A stretch of DNA of 64,000 nucleotides from Blastocladiella emersonii ATCC 22665 (lineage: Eukaryota > Blastocladiomycota > Blastocladiomycetes > Blastocladiales > Blastocladiaceae). A model generated the notes under the pieces. That model was given only the letters and a program-made list of their open reading frames with translations. It did not search any database and had not been told where the DNA came from. The position numbers were made by a program, and so were the translations under genes. Every line of letters starts with the position of its first letter. The stretch's first letter is position 1. This document shows positions 43,951 to 54,675 of the stretch, piece after piece. The stretch covers positions 1,674,001 through 1,738,000 of the forward strand of contig JANHCV010000006.1 in the NCBI GenBank assembly GCA_025594325.1, in the 5' to 3' direction.

Positions 43951-45834
43951 ATGACGGCTACCTTCCGCAAGGGCGCGATCCTGGCGCTGATCCTGGCGGT
44001 GACGGTCGTCGCCGCCATGGACGCCTCGTTTGAGGGCAACCTGGCGTACCAGTCGCCGTTCCTCAACCTGCCCGAGCTCGCCGTGCAGCCCGCCGAGCAC
44101 CACAAGCGCCACGTCCTCGCCAAGCGCGACACGCCCGACGTCGACGTCAAGTTCATCCACGGCGCCGCCTCGGGTGGTACGTTCATTCGCCCGCCGTGGT
44201 GGCGCAGTTCAGCAACTCACCCGATCAGCGCTCGCATCGTTTCTCCAGATCCCCTCGCCGACCGCGTCATCCTCTGGACCAAGGTGACGCCGTCGACGAC
44301 CAAGTTCCCCGTCAAGGTCAACTACGAGGTGTCGGCCGACCGCACCTTCGCCGCCGACTCGATCGTCAAGTCCGGCTCCGTGCTGACCACGGACGACGTC
44401 GACTGGACCGTCAAGGTCGACGTCGACGGCCTCAAGCCCCAGACCACCTACTTCTACCGCTTCTTCGCCGGCAACGCCATCTCGCGCGTCGGCCGCACCA
44501 AGACCCTCCCGACCCCCGATACCCCCGTCGACATGGTCCGCGTCGCCGCCATCTCGTGCAGCTCGATGCCCCACGGCTACTTCCACGCCCACGCCCGTAT
44601 TGCTGAGCGCGAGGATATCGATCTCGTGCTCGAGCTTGGTGGTACGTTGCGTCTCGCTCGTTTGGGAGCCATGTGATCCGACCACTGATGTCTCTTCCTC
44701 TCCACGCGTCTTCTCCTCGTCCTCTTGCGTAGACTACATCTACGAGCACCCCGAGTCCAAGCCCATCAAGTCCGGCAAGCTCGGCGGCGAGCGCGCGCCG
44801 CAGCCGTCGTACCAGACCTTCACGCTGTCCGACTACCGCACGCGCCACTCGCAGTACAAGCGCGACAAGGACACGCAGGCGCTGCACCTCGCGCACCCGA
44901 TGGCGTCGATCGCCGACGACCACGAGACAATCGACAACGCGAGCCGCGACGGCGCGCCCAAGCACGACCCCAAGACGCAGGGCGACTGGAAGGTGCGCAT
45001 GGCGGCGTCGACGCGCGCCTACTTCGAGTACATGCCGATCCGCAACGAGGTCGACAAGCAGCAGTACCGCATGTACCGCACGTTCCGGTTCGGCAACATG
45101 GCCGACATCATCTTCGCCGACTCGCGCTACGACGGCCGCGACCTGCAGGCCGTGGGCGACATCAACAAGCGCAAGATCATGAGCGACAAGCAGGAGGCCT
45201 GGTTCCACAACGAGCTCGTGTCGTCCAAGGCCAAGTACCGCGTCATCGCCAACCAGGTCATGTTCGCGCCCATCCCCCACAAGATCCTCGGTTACGAGAT
45301 CGAGATTACCAGCGATGCGTACGTGTTCTTGCGGTTTCGCGAGTGGGGGTGGACGAAAAACTGACTCGATCGCGGTCGGACAGCTGGGTCGGCTACCCCT
45401 ACAACCGCAACCGCCTCCTAAACCTCATGGCGACCAAGAAACTCAATGATTCTCTCATTTTGACGGGCGACCTCCATTCCAGCATCGCCAGCAACATCTA
45501 CAGCGATTCCCTGCCGTACAACAAGGAGTCTGGCGAGGGCGCGCTCATGACCGAGTTCGTCGGCCCGTCGGTCACCTCCGAGTCGTCCGTGTTTGACAAC
45601 AAGGTGCTCTCGGACATGGCTGGCCCCGTTCTCAAGCTCGTCAACAAGGGCGCGCAGTGGACCGACTTCTACCGCCACGGGTACATGGTGCTGCAGCTGA
45701 CCAACGAGTTTGCGCGGACGGAGTACTGGTACGTCCAGGACATCAAGAAGCTCGACGGCGGCCGCGAGATCCTTGGTGTCGTCCTCGAGTCCAAGCGCGG
45801 TTCCAACCGTATTACAAAGAAGTATTCCCCCTGA
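43951..45834 (+). CDS. PhoD-type alkaline phosphatase/phosphodiesterase, secreted or membrane-anchored
   Basis: A metal-dependent phosphoesterase. The start is ATG 43951; introns 44177-44248, 44642-44732 and 45319-45383 give 551 aa. The N-terminus (GAILALILAVTVVAAMDAS) is a signal peptide or anchor, so the enzyme acts outside the cytosol. Family landmarks: SGDPLADRVILWTKVTP, YEVSADRTF, LKPQTTYFYRFFAGN, the metal-binding LELGDYIYEH, ADDHETIDN, WVGYPYNRNRLL and LILTGDLHSS, then TEFVGPSVTS. GDYIYEH, DDHE and GDLHS supply the expected Asp/His/Glu ligands; the Cys before the active-site loop (AISCSSMPHGYF) is also conserved in the family. The intron at 45319 is placed by the fit of DAWVGYPYNR. Activity as a phosphate-scavenging enzyme is likely but not shown. 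Confidence 0.92.
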
Positions 45835-46197
45835 AAGAGGCCACCAACGGCGGTGGACGCCTGCAGCGCGTCGCTCGGCTCGGCGAGTCGTGGTTGCTGG
45901 ACTCGCGGTGGCCGCGAACGCCTGCAGCGCGTCGCGGCTCGGGCGAGTCGTAGTTGCTAGACCTGCCCCTAGATTCCATACACTACATGATTCTCCTCCA
46001 CTAGTATCTGTCCAGCGTGCGAGCGGCTTAATTTTCTCAAAGTGAGTCCAGATTGACCATGGTCGTGGCCACGGTCGTCAAATGCAGCGTGATCACGCCA
46101 AGTCGCGGCAACTGCCGCGGCCTTCTGATCTCCTTGTGAATATCTCACTCGCTCGATCTCGTAGCAATAGGGTCTCGTATAGTGTGAATTTATTGCG
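45835..46197. other. Convergent 3' region of PhoD-type and RBMX2 genes
   Basis: 363 bp; contains an imperfect direct repeat just after the PhoD stop and an AT-richer stretch near the RBMX2 stop. Confidence 0.55.
45857..45962. repeat. Imperfect 45-bp direct repeat, period about 61 bp
   Basis: 45857-45902 and 45918-45962 share ACGCCTGCAGCGCGTCGC, a GGCTCGG core, GCGAGTCGT and GTTGCT, with a few substitutions and small indels. The repeat lies in the likely 3' UTR of the PhoD-type gene. Confidence 0.8.
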
Positions 46198-47283
46198 TCA
46201 GCGGTCTCGCCGCGGCGAGTAGTCGCGACGGCGGTCGTAGTCGTGGTCACGGTCACGGTCCCGACTCCGCTCCCGCGGCCGCTCCGACCGACCCGAGTCG
46301 TCGCGCTTCCTTGGGCTGCCGTCCTCGCGGTAGCGGTTGCGGCGGTCTCGGCCATAGTCGCGATCCCGATCGCGTTCACGCTCGCGCCCTCCATCATCCC
46401 GTCGCCGGCCGTAGCCATGATCACGGTCACGACTGGCCGACCGCTCGCGCTCGCGCTTGGAGCTGGACGATGAGGACGACTTGTGGTGCTTGCTGCTCTT
46501 CTTCTTGGCCTTCTTGTCGCGCTTGGCCTTGCGCTTGGCGCGCTCCTCGGCGCGGAGCTCGGCCTTGGCCTGCTTGAGGTACTGGTACATGGGGTCCTCG
46601 GGGTCGAGTCCTGGATCCGAGACCTCGCCGTCGTCGCCGTCCGACCCCTCGTCCACCGCCGCGGGTGCCGCCTCGTCTCGACGGTTACCGTACTTGCGCT
46701 CGAGCTCCGCGAGCGACTTGCCGTAGATCTCGGGGGCGGCGTTCCCTCCGAACCGGTCCTCGAAGAAGCGGCGGCGCGGTGCCTCGGGATCGTCCGGGTC
46801 GAGGTCGGGGCGGTTGTACTCCTTGACGTGGTCGACGCGCAGCACGCGGCCCAGCAGCTTGGCGCCGTTGAAGTTGTCGACGGTCAGGTCCGTCGACCGC
46901 TGGTCCTCGAACTTGAGGAACGCGAAGCCGCGCGACTTGCCCGTCTCCTTGTCGCGGACCAGGTTGATGTCGAGGATCTCGCCGAACCTAGATTCGGGGA
47001 GCGAGTGTGAGTCGTGGGTGCCGTGGAAAAGGGGACCGTCCAACGTACTGCGAGAAGACACACAGGATGTCGCCCTCGGTCAGGTCGAACGAGAGCCCGC
47101 CGACGTAGACGAGCGACGAGGCGCGGAACTCGTCGTGCCACGACCCGGCGTGGCCGGCGATCCCCGCCGCGAGCTCGGCCGCGTTGAGCTTCTCGATGGC
47201 GCGGATGTTGCTACCGCCGCGAGCTCATGTGAGTTTTCATGTCCGTGCTTCATTGCAGGATGTCTGTGGGATGCATACTTCAT
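46198..47283 (-). CDS. IST3: Spliceosomal RRM protein RBMX2/Ist3 (Snu17)
   Basis: A component of the activated spliceosome (RES complex in yeast). Exon 1 is only 5 coding nt (ATGAA, 47283-47279); a 68-bp intron (47211-47278) then gives MNNIRAIEKLNAAEL. This matches the conserved MNxVRxIxKLNxxEL start. Intron 46988-47048 interrupts the RRM between FSQ and FGE. Total 318 aa. RNP2 lies in LVYVGGLSFDLTEGDILCVF and RNP1 in ETGKSRGFAFLKFEDQRSTD, followed by LTVDNFNGAKLLGRVLRVDH, which is diagnostic of the family. The C-terminal half is acidic then Lys/Ser/Arg/Asp-rich, an RS-like tail as in animal RBMX2 and longer than in yeast Ist3. Head to head with the VPS34 gene (178 bp). Confidence 0.92.
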
Positions 47284-47461
47284 GGCCTTGCGGGGTCGCG
47301 AGAGAGAGAAGCCGCGCCGCCGTCCTCGACACGGCAGCCAAGTTCGCACCGACGCGACGCTGCCGCTCGCGCTCCCCCCGCATCGCACCGCCCGTCCATG
47401 AAGCTCTCGTGAATGTGAATGTAACTCGTCGCAACCTTGCCCCTGCTCATCCATCATCGCC

Positions 47462-50400
47462 ATGGCCGCCACGTCCGAGCTGCGCGACTTTTCCTACGCG
47501 GTCTCGACGGACCTGGCGATCGCCGCGTCCGTGAAGATGTACGCGACGGCGGCGCCTGCCAGCTTCCGTGCGCGAGACCTGACGAGTGTGTGTCTCCGCA
47601 GCGACTCGCTCCAGGGCTTCTTTCCGCGCCCGACGCTCGCGCAGATCAAGGAGAACCCGTTCCGCGAGTTTGAGGCGGCCAAGTACGCGCGCCTTCTCCG
47701 CCGCACCGCTTTCTGCGAGCGCGATGCTGACGCGTTTGCCGTTAGCGAGCCGCACGACCTCTACGTGACCGTCGAGCTGCGCGCCGGGTCCAACTCGCTG
47801 TTCCTCCCGTCCAAGACCGGGTTCAGCGTCGTCGAGCACGCGCTGCAGCCCAACGCGTCGGTCAAGCTCAGCGAACCCGGAGTATGGCGGTACGCGCTCT
47901 GCCGGCTTTCTCGGACCTGGGTCATTATCTCACGCCTGCCTTCCGCGTAGCTGGTCCGAATGGGTCACCCTGCCGCGCCGCATCCGCGACCTGCCGCTCG
48001 ACGCCGAGCTCGTGTTCACCGTGTGGAACACGGTCGAGCCGCGCAAGCACGCGCCCGTCGGGCACTGCACGCTGCGGTTCTTTGACGCCAAGGGGTGCGG
48101 CCTGCCACAACGGGCGCCGAGTCCTCGAGCTTACGCCGCGTCGGGACCTGTGCGCGCGTGTGTAGTCTCCTCCAGCGCGGCTCGTTCCGGCTCCCGCTCA
48201 TCACGCAGTGGGATCCAGCGCCCGCGCCCGAGCCGGAAGCACTCGAGAACCTGGAAGCGGTACGACTTGCGCCCCCGCAAACGACGGAGACACTGATTGA
48301 CTGACTCGCCCGAACGCGAGGCAGATGTTCAAGCGGTTCGAGTGCGGCGACCTCGGCGAGGTCGAGTGGCTCGACAAGCTCGCGCTGGCGGAGCTCGAGT
48401 CGGCGCGCCAGGTCCGTCCCTCTCCCCTCGACTTCGGTCCCGACCTCGATGCTCACACGCGATCCCACCCCTCCTCGTAGGCGGAGCTCAAGCGGACGCG
48501 GCGGCTGTACCTGCACGTCGACCTGCCGCGGTTCGACTTCACGGTCGTGTACAACGAGATCCCGCTGTACCTCGCCTCCGACCCGCTCGGGCTCGCGTCG
48601 ACGGGCACGCTCAACGTGGCGACGCTCCCTGAGACCCCGACCACGCCCGCCCCCTCCACCATCCCCAACGCGTCCGGCGGGCTCGCGTCGTGGGCGATCC
48701 AGGACCCGGAGATTGGCCAGGAGAACCTGGTCGAGTCCAAGCACCGGACACTCGCGCGCAGCCACCGCACGGGGTTCGTGGACCGCAACCTCAAGCCCAA
48801 CTCCAAGATGCGCGACGAGCTCATGACCATCGTGTCGTACGCGCCGACGCAGCAGCTCACGGTCGCGGAAAAGGATCTCGTGTGGAACTATCGCTACTAC
48901 CTCTCCAAGGACAAGAATGTACGTTGCTCTCCGCGACGTGGTGTGGTTTGCGCGCTGACTGACGTGACGACGCGGCGTAGGCGCTGACCAAGTTCCTCAA
49001 GTCGGTGACGTGGACGGACGCGACCGAGTGCAAGCAGGCCGTGGAGCTGATGCAGGCGTGGGCGAGCCCCGACATTGACGACGCGCTCGAGCTGCTCGGG
49101 CCTGAGTTCGAGAACGGCGCGGTCCGCTCGTACGCCGTGTCGCAGCTCCAGCGCGCCGGCGACGAGGAGCTGTCCATGTACCTCCTCCAGCTCGTCCAGG
49201 CGCTCAAGTTCGACGGTACTTTGGGTGTTCTGGGACGCGTCGCTTCGTGGTCACTGATGCGGCCTACGCCTGTAGAGTCGGCAAGTCGCGCGGCGTCGGA
49301 GCCAGCAGCCGTCGTCAACCTCGCCGAGTTCCTCATCTCGCGCGCGGCGGCGAACCCGAACCTCGGCTCACTGCTGCACTGGTACCTCCTGTGCGAGACG
49401 TCGGGCAAGGCGCACGGCGCCATGTACAAGCGAATTCAGCAGACGTTTTCAGACCGGATCCTTGCGGTACGCTTCCCCCACACAACGCGCGACACGCCGC
49501 GAACACTGACTGACACCACGGCGACACGTGTAGCTGCCCGACGGGATCGCGCGGCAGGACGTACTGTTCCGGCAAGAGGATCTGGTGCGCAAGCTGACGG
49601 ACATTGCGAAAGAGATCCGCATGTCCAAGGAGACGCGTCTGCGCAAGGTGGAGCGTCTGCGGGAGCAGCTGAGCGACCCGCGGTACGGCCTGCTGTCGTT
49701 CCCTCCCCTCCCCTTGCCGCTCGACCCGGCGGTGCACGTCACGGGGATCGTGCCGGGGCGCGTCAAGATCTTCAACAGCGCGCTGATGCCGCTGCTGCTC
49801 GTGTTCCAGTGCACGGACGGGACCGAGTACCCGGTCATCTTCAAGGTCGGCGACGACCTGCGCCAGGACCAGCTGGTCATCCAGATCGTCAACCTCATGG
49901 ACAAGCTGCTGCAGAAGGAGAACCTCGACCTCAAGCTCACGCCCTACAAGGTGCTCGCCACGGGGCCCGACCAGGGGTTTGTGCAGTTCATCCCGTCCAT
50001 GTCGCTCGCCGCCATCCTCGCCGACTGCAACAACTCGCTCCAGGTGTTCTTGCGCAAGCATAACTCGGACGACTCGACGAGCTCGTCGTACGGGATCTCG
50101 GCCAACGCCATGGACACGTACGTCCGGAGCTGTGGTACGGTTTCGCGTCGCGTTCGCTCCTTGCACGCGCGTGGACTCACCCTTGGCGGTTTGTAGCCGG
50201 GTACTGCGTCATCACGTACCTCTTGGGCGTGGGCGACCGGCACCTCGACAACCTGCTGATGACGGGCAAGGGCAACCTGTTCCACATCGACTTCGGGTAC
50301 ATCTTGGGCCGCGACCCGAAGCCGTTCCCGCCGCCCATGAAGCTGTGCAAGGAGATGGTCGAGGCCATGGGCGGGGCGCAGTCGGTGCACTACCAGCGGT

Positions 50401-50672
50401 TCCAGAGCTACGCGTTTGTCGCCTACTCGACGCTGCGCAAGTCGGCCAACCTGATCCTCAACCTGTTGAATTTGATGGTCGACGCCAGCATCACGGATAT
50501 CGCCATGGAGCCCGACAAGGCCGTGGTCAAGGTCCAGGACAAGTTCCGACTCGATCTCGGGGATGAGGACGCGGCCGTCGTGTTCGCCGGCGTCGTCGCG
50601 GACTCGGTCAACGCGCTGTTCCCGCAGGTCATGGAGACGATCCATAAGTGGGCGCAGTACTGGCGGCGGTAG
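47462..50672 (+). CDS. VPS34: Class III phosphatidylinositol 3-kinase Vps34
   Basis: Makes PI3P on endosomes and autophagosomes. Nine exons; introns 47890-47950, 48095-48165, 48260-48324, 48412-48480, 48919-48980, 49216-49275, 49467-49533 and 50135-50196 give 897 aa, close to the family norm. The N-terminal C2 domain includes [32 protein letters not shown] and [18 protein letters not shown]. The helical domain contains [20 protein letters not shown] and [17 protein letters not shown]. The kinase domain contains the ATP lysine ([15 protein letters not shown], about residue 640), the catalytic loop [12 protein letters not shown] (about 750) and the activation segment [20 protein letters not shown]. 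The C-terminal helix [10 protein letters not shown] is the Vps34 signature. All catalytic residues are intact. Several splice joins in the C2 region (48095, 48260) are the least certain. Confidence 0.95.
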
Positions 50673-50752
50673 CGAGTCGTGAAAGTTCGTTTGTATATAT
50701 AATGGAGAGAGTCGTCTGCTGTATAGAAATGATATCGAAAAGAAAAGAAGAG

Positions 50753-52126
50753 CTACGCGTCGAGCGGCACCACCGCCGGATGCGTGATGACGAGGTACAC
50801 GTACTCGCCCGACGGATCGACGGCCGTCTTGGCGCCCTCAGCGCGCGGCGTGACATCGGGCGGCGTGCGCGTCAGGTCGACCCGCCCACGCACGAACAGC
50901 GGGCCGTCCACGACCATGGTGTGGAACTCGCCCAGCTCGCCGCACAGGTCGACGCCGTCCAGGTCCGCCGCCGGGTACAGCCAGTCGTCGAGCGCGGCGC
51001 GGTCCAGCGTGCGCCCGACGTGCGTGTGTGCGCGGGCCAGGGCGCGCGCGAGTTGGGCTGCGGTATCGTCGGCGCTGGGCTTGGCGGCGGCGACGGGTGG
51101 GGAAACGAGACGGCGACGCTGGCGCGGCGGCGGACCGCGGCCGGCCGACGGGCTCGCGGTCGACTCGGACGCCGCGTCGGACGAGGTAGCGGCAGCGGCG
51201 GGCGAGGGCGAGCGGAGGTCAGCGGCGGACCGTTTCTTGCGCAGCGGGAGGACGGCGGCGGCGGCGGAGCAGACGGGTGCAGCGGCAGTGGCCGTTGGGG
51301 ATGAGGAAGGCGAGAGCGACGACGAGGCGGCGCTGTCGGCCGCGTCCTCGATATCGGCCTCGGCGCCCGCAGCGAGTGTTGCCGGCGACGCTTCCACCTC
51401 GTCCTCATCAGCGGCGGATACTCCTGGTGCCGCCTCAGCCTCCGCCTCGTCAGCGCGGCCCCACGACTGCAGGAACCGGCGGACGTGGACACAGGTGAGG
51501 ACCGGGTGGATCCCCATGGCGCCGACGAGCAGATCCCACGCGAGCTCGCGGTCGATGTTCCACAGCGGGCACCAGAGGTGGACGCCGGCAGCCATGGCGG
51601 CGCGCGCCATGAACCCGGAGCACACGTCCATCATGTCGCCCGTGACCAAGATATCGACGTGCAGGCGCGCCATGGCGGCCGCGTAGCTCGCGGCGTAGTC
51701 GGGCCCGCGCACCTCGGCGAGCACGTGCGGCAGGCCCATGGCGTCGGCCTGCGCGGCGATCGCGGGGACCGGGTGCGAGAGGAAGTTGGGCGACGGCGGC
51801 GCGAAGGTCACGAGCGTCACGAGCTCGTAGGGGAGGTCGGCCGCGGGCCACGGGCCGGTCCGGGTCGGGATGGCGGCGACGGCGTCGCCGTCCCCCAAAT
51901 CGGCGGGGAGGCCGGCGCGCGCGCGGACGGCCGGGTCGCGCAGCGGGGCGAGGTCGAGTCCCGGCGGCGGGCAGCCGGGCGCGGTGGCAGCCTCGAGGCG
52001 CAGCGCCGACAGCAGCAGGTCCGGGCGGTGCAGCAGCAGGTGCAGCGTCAGCGTCGAGTCCTTGCCGCCCGTGAAGCACAGCGCGAGGCGCGGCTTGGTG
52101 CGCGGGGCGGACGCGGGGGCGTTCAT
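50753..52126 (-). CDS. DPH6: Dph6-like diphthine-ammonia ligase (PP-loop ATPase)
   Basis: Amidates diphthine to diphthamide on elongation factor 2 in the last step of that pathway. It is a single exon; the preferred start is ATG 52126 (MNAPASAPRTKPRLA, 457 aa). ATGs at 52141 and 52147 are in frame upstream. The PP-loop LALCFTGGKDSTLTLHLLLH begins near residue 14. The family core continues with YELVTLVTFAPPSPNF, GLPHVLAEVRGPDYA and ILVTGDMMDVCSGFMARAAM, and ends with LCGELGEFHTMVVDGPLF. That last block is the GEFET-type C-terminal signature. A low-complexity Ala/Ser/Glu insert of about 150 residues splits the two halves, and the RidA-like domains of yeast Dph6 are absent. Converges on VPS34 (80 bp between stops). 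Confidence 0.82.
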   Translation of the reverse strand: MNAPASAPRTKPRLALCFTGGKDSTLTLHLLLHRPDLLLSALRLEAATAPGCPPPGLDLAPLRDPAVRARAGLPADLGDGDAVAAIPTRTGPWPAADLPYELVTLVTFAPPSPNFLSHPVPAIAAQADAMGLPHVLAEVRGPDYAASYAAAMARLHVDILVTGDMMDVCSGFMARAAMAAGVHLWCPLWNIDRELAWDLLVGAMGIHPVLTCVHVRRFLQSWGRADEAEAEAAPGVSAADEDEVEASPATLAAGAEADIEDAADSAASSSLSPSSSPTATAAAPVCSAAAAVLPLRKKRSAADLRSPSPAAAATSSDAASESTASPSAGRGPPPRQRRRLVSPPVAAAKPSADDTAAQLARALARAHTHVGRTLDRAALDDWLYPAADLDGVDLCGELGEFHTMVVDGPLFVRGRVDLTRTPPDVTPRAEGAKTAVDPSGEYVYLVITHPAVVPLDA

Positions 52127-52432
52127 TGTAGATGGGTTCATTGGCATCACTGGCGGGGGAGGAGCAGCAAGGGACGAGCAAATGCGGCCCGCTGATGAGC
52201 GGCAGACTGGACGTGGCGGCGGCGGAAGCGTGCGGCCCTGCAGCGCGGCACTGCGGCGCGGCGAAACCCGGCACGCGGGCTAAGCGCAAAACCGGGTCGC
52301 CGGCTGAAACGCTTTGGGGGAAACTCGGGTTCGCGCCACCACGTGCGCCCGTGGTTCGCGGTTTTCGCCCTCGGCTTCGCATGAGCAACGCGTCGCCGCT
52401 CTCGCTCTCTTGCAACGAAATCGCATGCGTCC
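52127..52432. other. Divergent promoter between the DPH6-like and sulfurtransferase genes
   Basis: 306 bp head-to-head spacer; no other feature recognised. Confidence 0.5.
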
Positions 52433-53401
52433 ATGATGATCAACGCAGCCCAACGCATCGCCATGTCGACCCAGTCGGGTTCCGTGCGCCTGCCCGCGCT
52501 CGTCTCGGCCAAAGCGCTCGCCGACGCCCTCGGCGCGCACCCGCCGCCGTCGCGCGCCCTGCGCGTGCTCGACGCCTCGTGGCACATGCCCAACGCGAAC
52601 CGCGACGCGCTCGCCGAGTACCGCGCCGGACCGCGCATCCCGGGCGCGCGCTTCTTCGGTATCGACACCCACAAGGACCACGCCTCGCCGCTCCCGCACA
52701 TGCTGCCGCCCGCCGCCCAGTTCGCCGCCGCGTGCAAGCACCTCGCCGTCTTCCCCGAAACCCACGTCGTCGTCTACGACAACGCCGTGCCCGCGATCCG
52801 CAGCGCGTGCCGTGTCTGGTGGACGCTGCGCGCGCTCGGGTTCCCGCCCGCCCAGGTCTCGGTGCTCGACGGCGGGCTCGACGCGTGGGTCAAGGCTGGA
52901 CTGCCCGTCGATGCGACGCCGTGGACCGAAGCAAGCGAGGCTGACGCGGCGGCGCAGTTCGCGGGCGAGAGCGGTGCCACCTTCGAGCCCGTCCTGCAGC
53001 ACGACCTCGTCAAGGACATGAGCCAGATGCGCGCCCTGATCGCCTCCGACGCGGCGCGCATCGTCGACGCGCGGCCCGCTGGCCGGTTCGCGGGCACCGA
53101 CCCGGAGCCGCGCCCCGGCTTGCCCAGCGGCCACATGCCGACCGCCCACAGCGTCCCGTCCATGACTGTCGTCGACGAGCGCGGGTTCTTCAAGTCGCGC
53201 GACGAGCTGCGCAACTCTGTGTTTGCACGCGCCCTCGACGGCGCCAACGGGAAGCCTGTGGTTGCGACGTGCGGGTCGGGCGTCACCGCGTCCGTCCTCG
53301 CGTTCGCCCTCGAGCACGCCGGACTCGCGTCCAACGTGCCCGTCTACGACGGCAGCTGGACCGAGTGGGCGTCGTCGGGCGGCGATATTGTGCGCGACTA
53401 G
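52433..53401 (+). CDS. Tandem-rhodanese 3-mercaptopyruvate/thiosulfate sulfurtransferase
   Basis: Transfers sulfane sulfur, for example in cysteine breakdown and tRNA thiolation. It is a single exon of 322 aa from ATG 52433 (MMINAAQRIAMS); the in-frame ATG at 52463 (GCCATGTCG) has better context and may be used for a cytosolic form. The first, inactive rhodanese domain contains LRVLDASWHMPNANRDALAE and IPGARFFGIDTH. The second carries RIVDARPAGRFAGTDPEPRP, LPSGHMPTAHSVP and the active site ATCGSGVTASVLAF. The loop CGSGVTA (Gly-Ser-Gly) is the mercaptopyruvate sulfurtransferase type, rather than the CRKGVTA of rhodanese. The N-terminal extension lacks acids and could be a mitochondrial presequence. 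Confidence 0.93.
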   Translation: MMINAAQRIAMSTQSGSVRLPALVSAKALADALGAHPPPSRALRVLDASWHMPNANRDALAEYRAGPRIPGARFFGIDTHKDHASPLPHMLPPAAQFAAACKHLAVFPETHVVVYDNAVPAIRSACRVWWTLRALGFPPAQVSVLDGGLDAWVKAGLPVDATPWTEASEADAAAQFAGESGATFEPVLQHDLVKDMSQMRALIASDAARIVDARPAGRFAGTDPEPRPGLPSGHMPTAHSVPSMTVVDERGFFKSRDELRNSVFARALDGANGKPVVATCGSGVTASVLAFALEHAGLASNVPVYDGSWTEWASSGGDIVRD

Positions 53402-53445
53402 CGAGCGGTCAGAGTACACATATATATTTCTCGCTCAAACGTGCT

Positions 53446-54310
53446 TCATTTGCGCGATTTCTTGCTGCGCGCTTTCGTACTTGAGTGCAAAGCTCTGCGG
53501 CGGTGAATCAGCACGACAAGCTCCCTTGCGCGGGCTCCCATGGTGCTCACGGCTTCGTGCGCAGCCCAAGCTGCCACTCGCAGCTGCACCAACGCTACGT
53601 AGACGTCAATCATCTGCCCGACCGTCGCGGACGAGGCCCACGCAGACTGTGCACCCGCATCATCCGACTTTTCGTGCATGCGAGAAAGCTTGGCCTGCAG
53701 GCTCTCCACCTCCACCAACAACTTGGTTGCGCGCAGGCGAAGGGCAGAGCTGTTTTCCGCGAGTCGGTTGAACTCGGCTAGGACTCTTGGGCGGTCGCCC
53801 GCACTACAGCTGGCGAGCCTTCGACTTGTAGGGCCGCAATCTAATTCATATACAAGCTTGAGTTTCCAAATCGTATCTTGTACTTGTTTAGATGAGCTTT
53901 TAAGGTCGCAGTGAGCTCGGCGAACCGCTTCGTTGAGGTACTCGACCGCATCAAAGTCAAGGGTAGACACGTTGGCGTTCAGTTCGCCCGCGGAAAGGTA
54001 ATTGGAATCGAATGAGGTCGAAGTTGTGCCGGATTGTGCGAGTTCAAGTATCCTCATCACCCTGACTTGGGTTAAAAGTTGGGCGAGGTGTTCAGCGATG
54101 CGAGTGCGCCTTGGCATCCATGTCGATGTGGTGGGGAACATGCTCCAGGAAACACGGGATTACTTCGTTGATGTCGAGGTATTCTGAGGTTCTACCAGGG
54201 CGCGGAGAATAGTGCAAGTCCGCTGCGTCGTTGATGGCTGCGCTGATGAAAGTCTGAGTGCGAGGGTCGAGCTGCTCCGGTGCATTCAGATTGCTCGCCT
54301 GATATAACAT
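53446..54310 (-). CDS. Unknown helical protein with AT-richer codon use, probably two exons
   Basis: An open frame of 696 nt (53446-54141) overlaps a second frame upstream that begins at ATG 54310 (MLYQASNLNAPEQLDPRTQT). A 94-bp intron (54062-54155, GTGTTT...TTTTAACCC...CAG) joins NEVIP to VMRILELAQSG and gives 256 aa. Alternatively a single-base frameshift near 54105 links the two, in which case the locus may be damaged. The product is almost entirely helical, with a probable coiled coil (FNRLAENSSALRLRATKLLV, EVESLQAKLSRMHEK) and a basic C-terminus (STKARSKKSRK). Codon use is much less GC-biased than the neighbours (for example CTAATTCATATACAAGC), which suggests a fast-evolving or transferred gene. 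No family was recognised. Confidence 0.45.
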
Positions 54311-54675
54311 GACCAAGGCTGTTCGTGTGCGGCTCCCGAGCCCCCAAAAAACTGCATTCGGACGACCGGATTGGTCGCTGTGGAAGTGGCGCAACGCGGT
54401 CACGCGCTCCTGGAGTGGCGCAGCCCTTCTCACTCACTTGCGACCCTCGGTCCGAACCGGGACGTTCTCGTTCGCTTGCCGCGACGCTATCCAGTCTGCG
54501 CTTTGCGCACTGGACAGGTCAGCAGGGGATTCTCGTCATGTCGTGCACCATTGGCTTCCGTGCATCCCTCCACGAGTTCGTGACGGTGAGCAGCGGCAAG
54601 CGAGCCTGTCAAGCAACAAATTTGATCGCGAGTCGAACACACATGTATTCCTCCTCGCCGGTTCCGCCCGCCCGC
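54311..54675. other. Gap between the unknown helical gene and CCDC124
   Basis: 365 bp, AT-richer than average; no exon supported. It includes the 3' end region of CCDC124. Confidence 0.4.
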
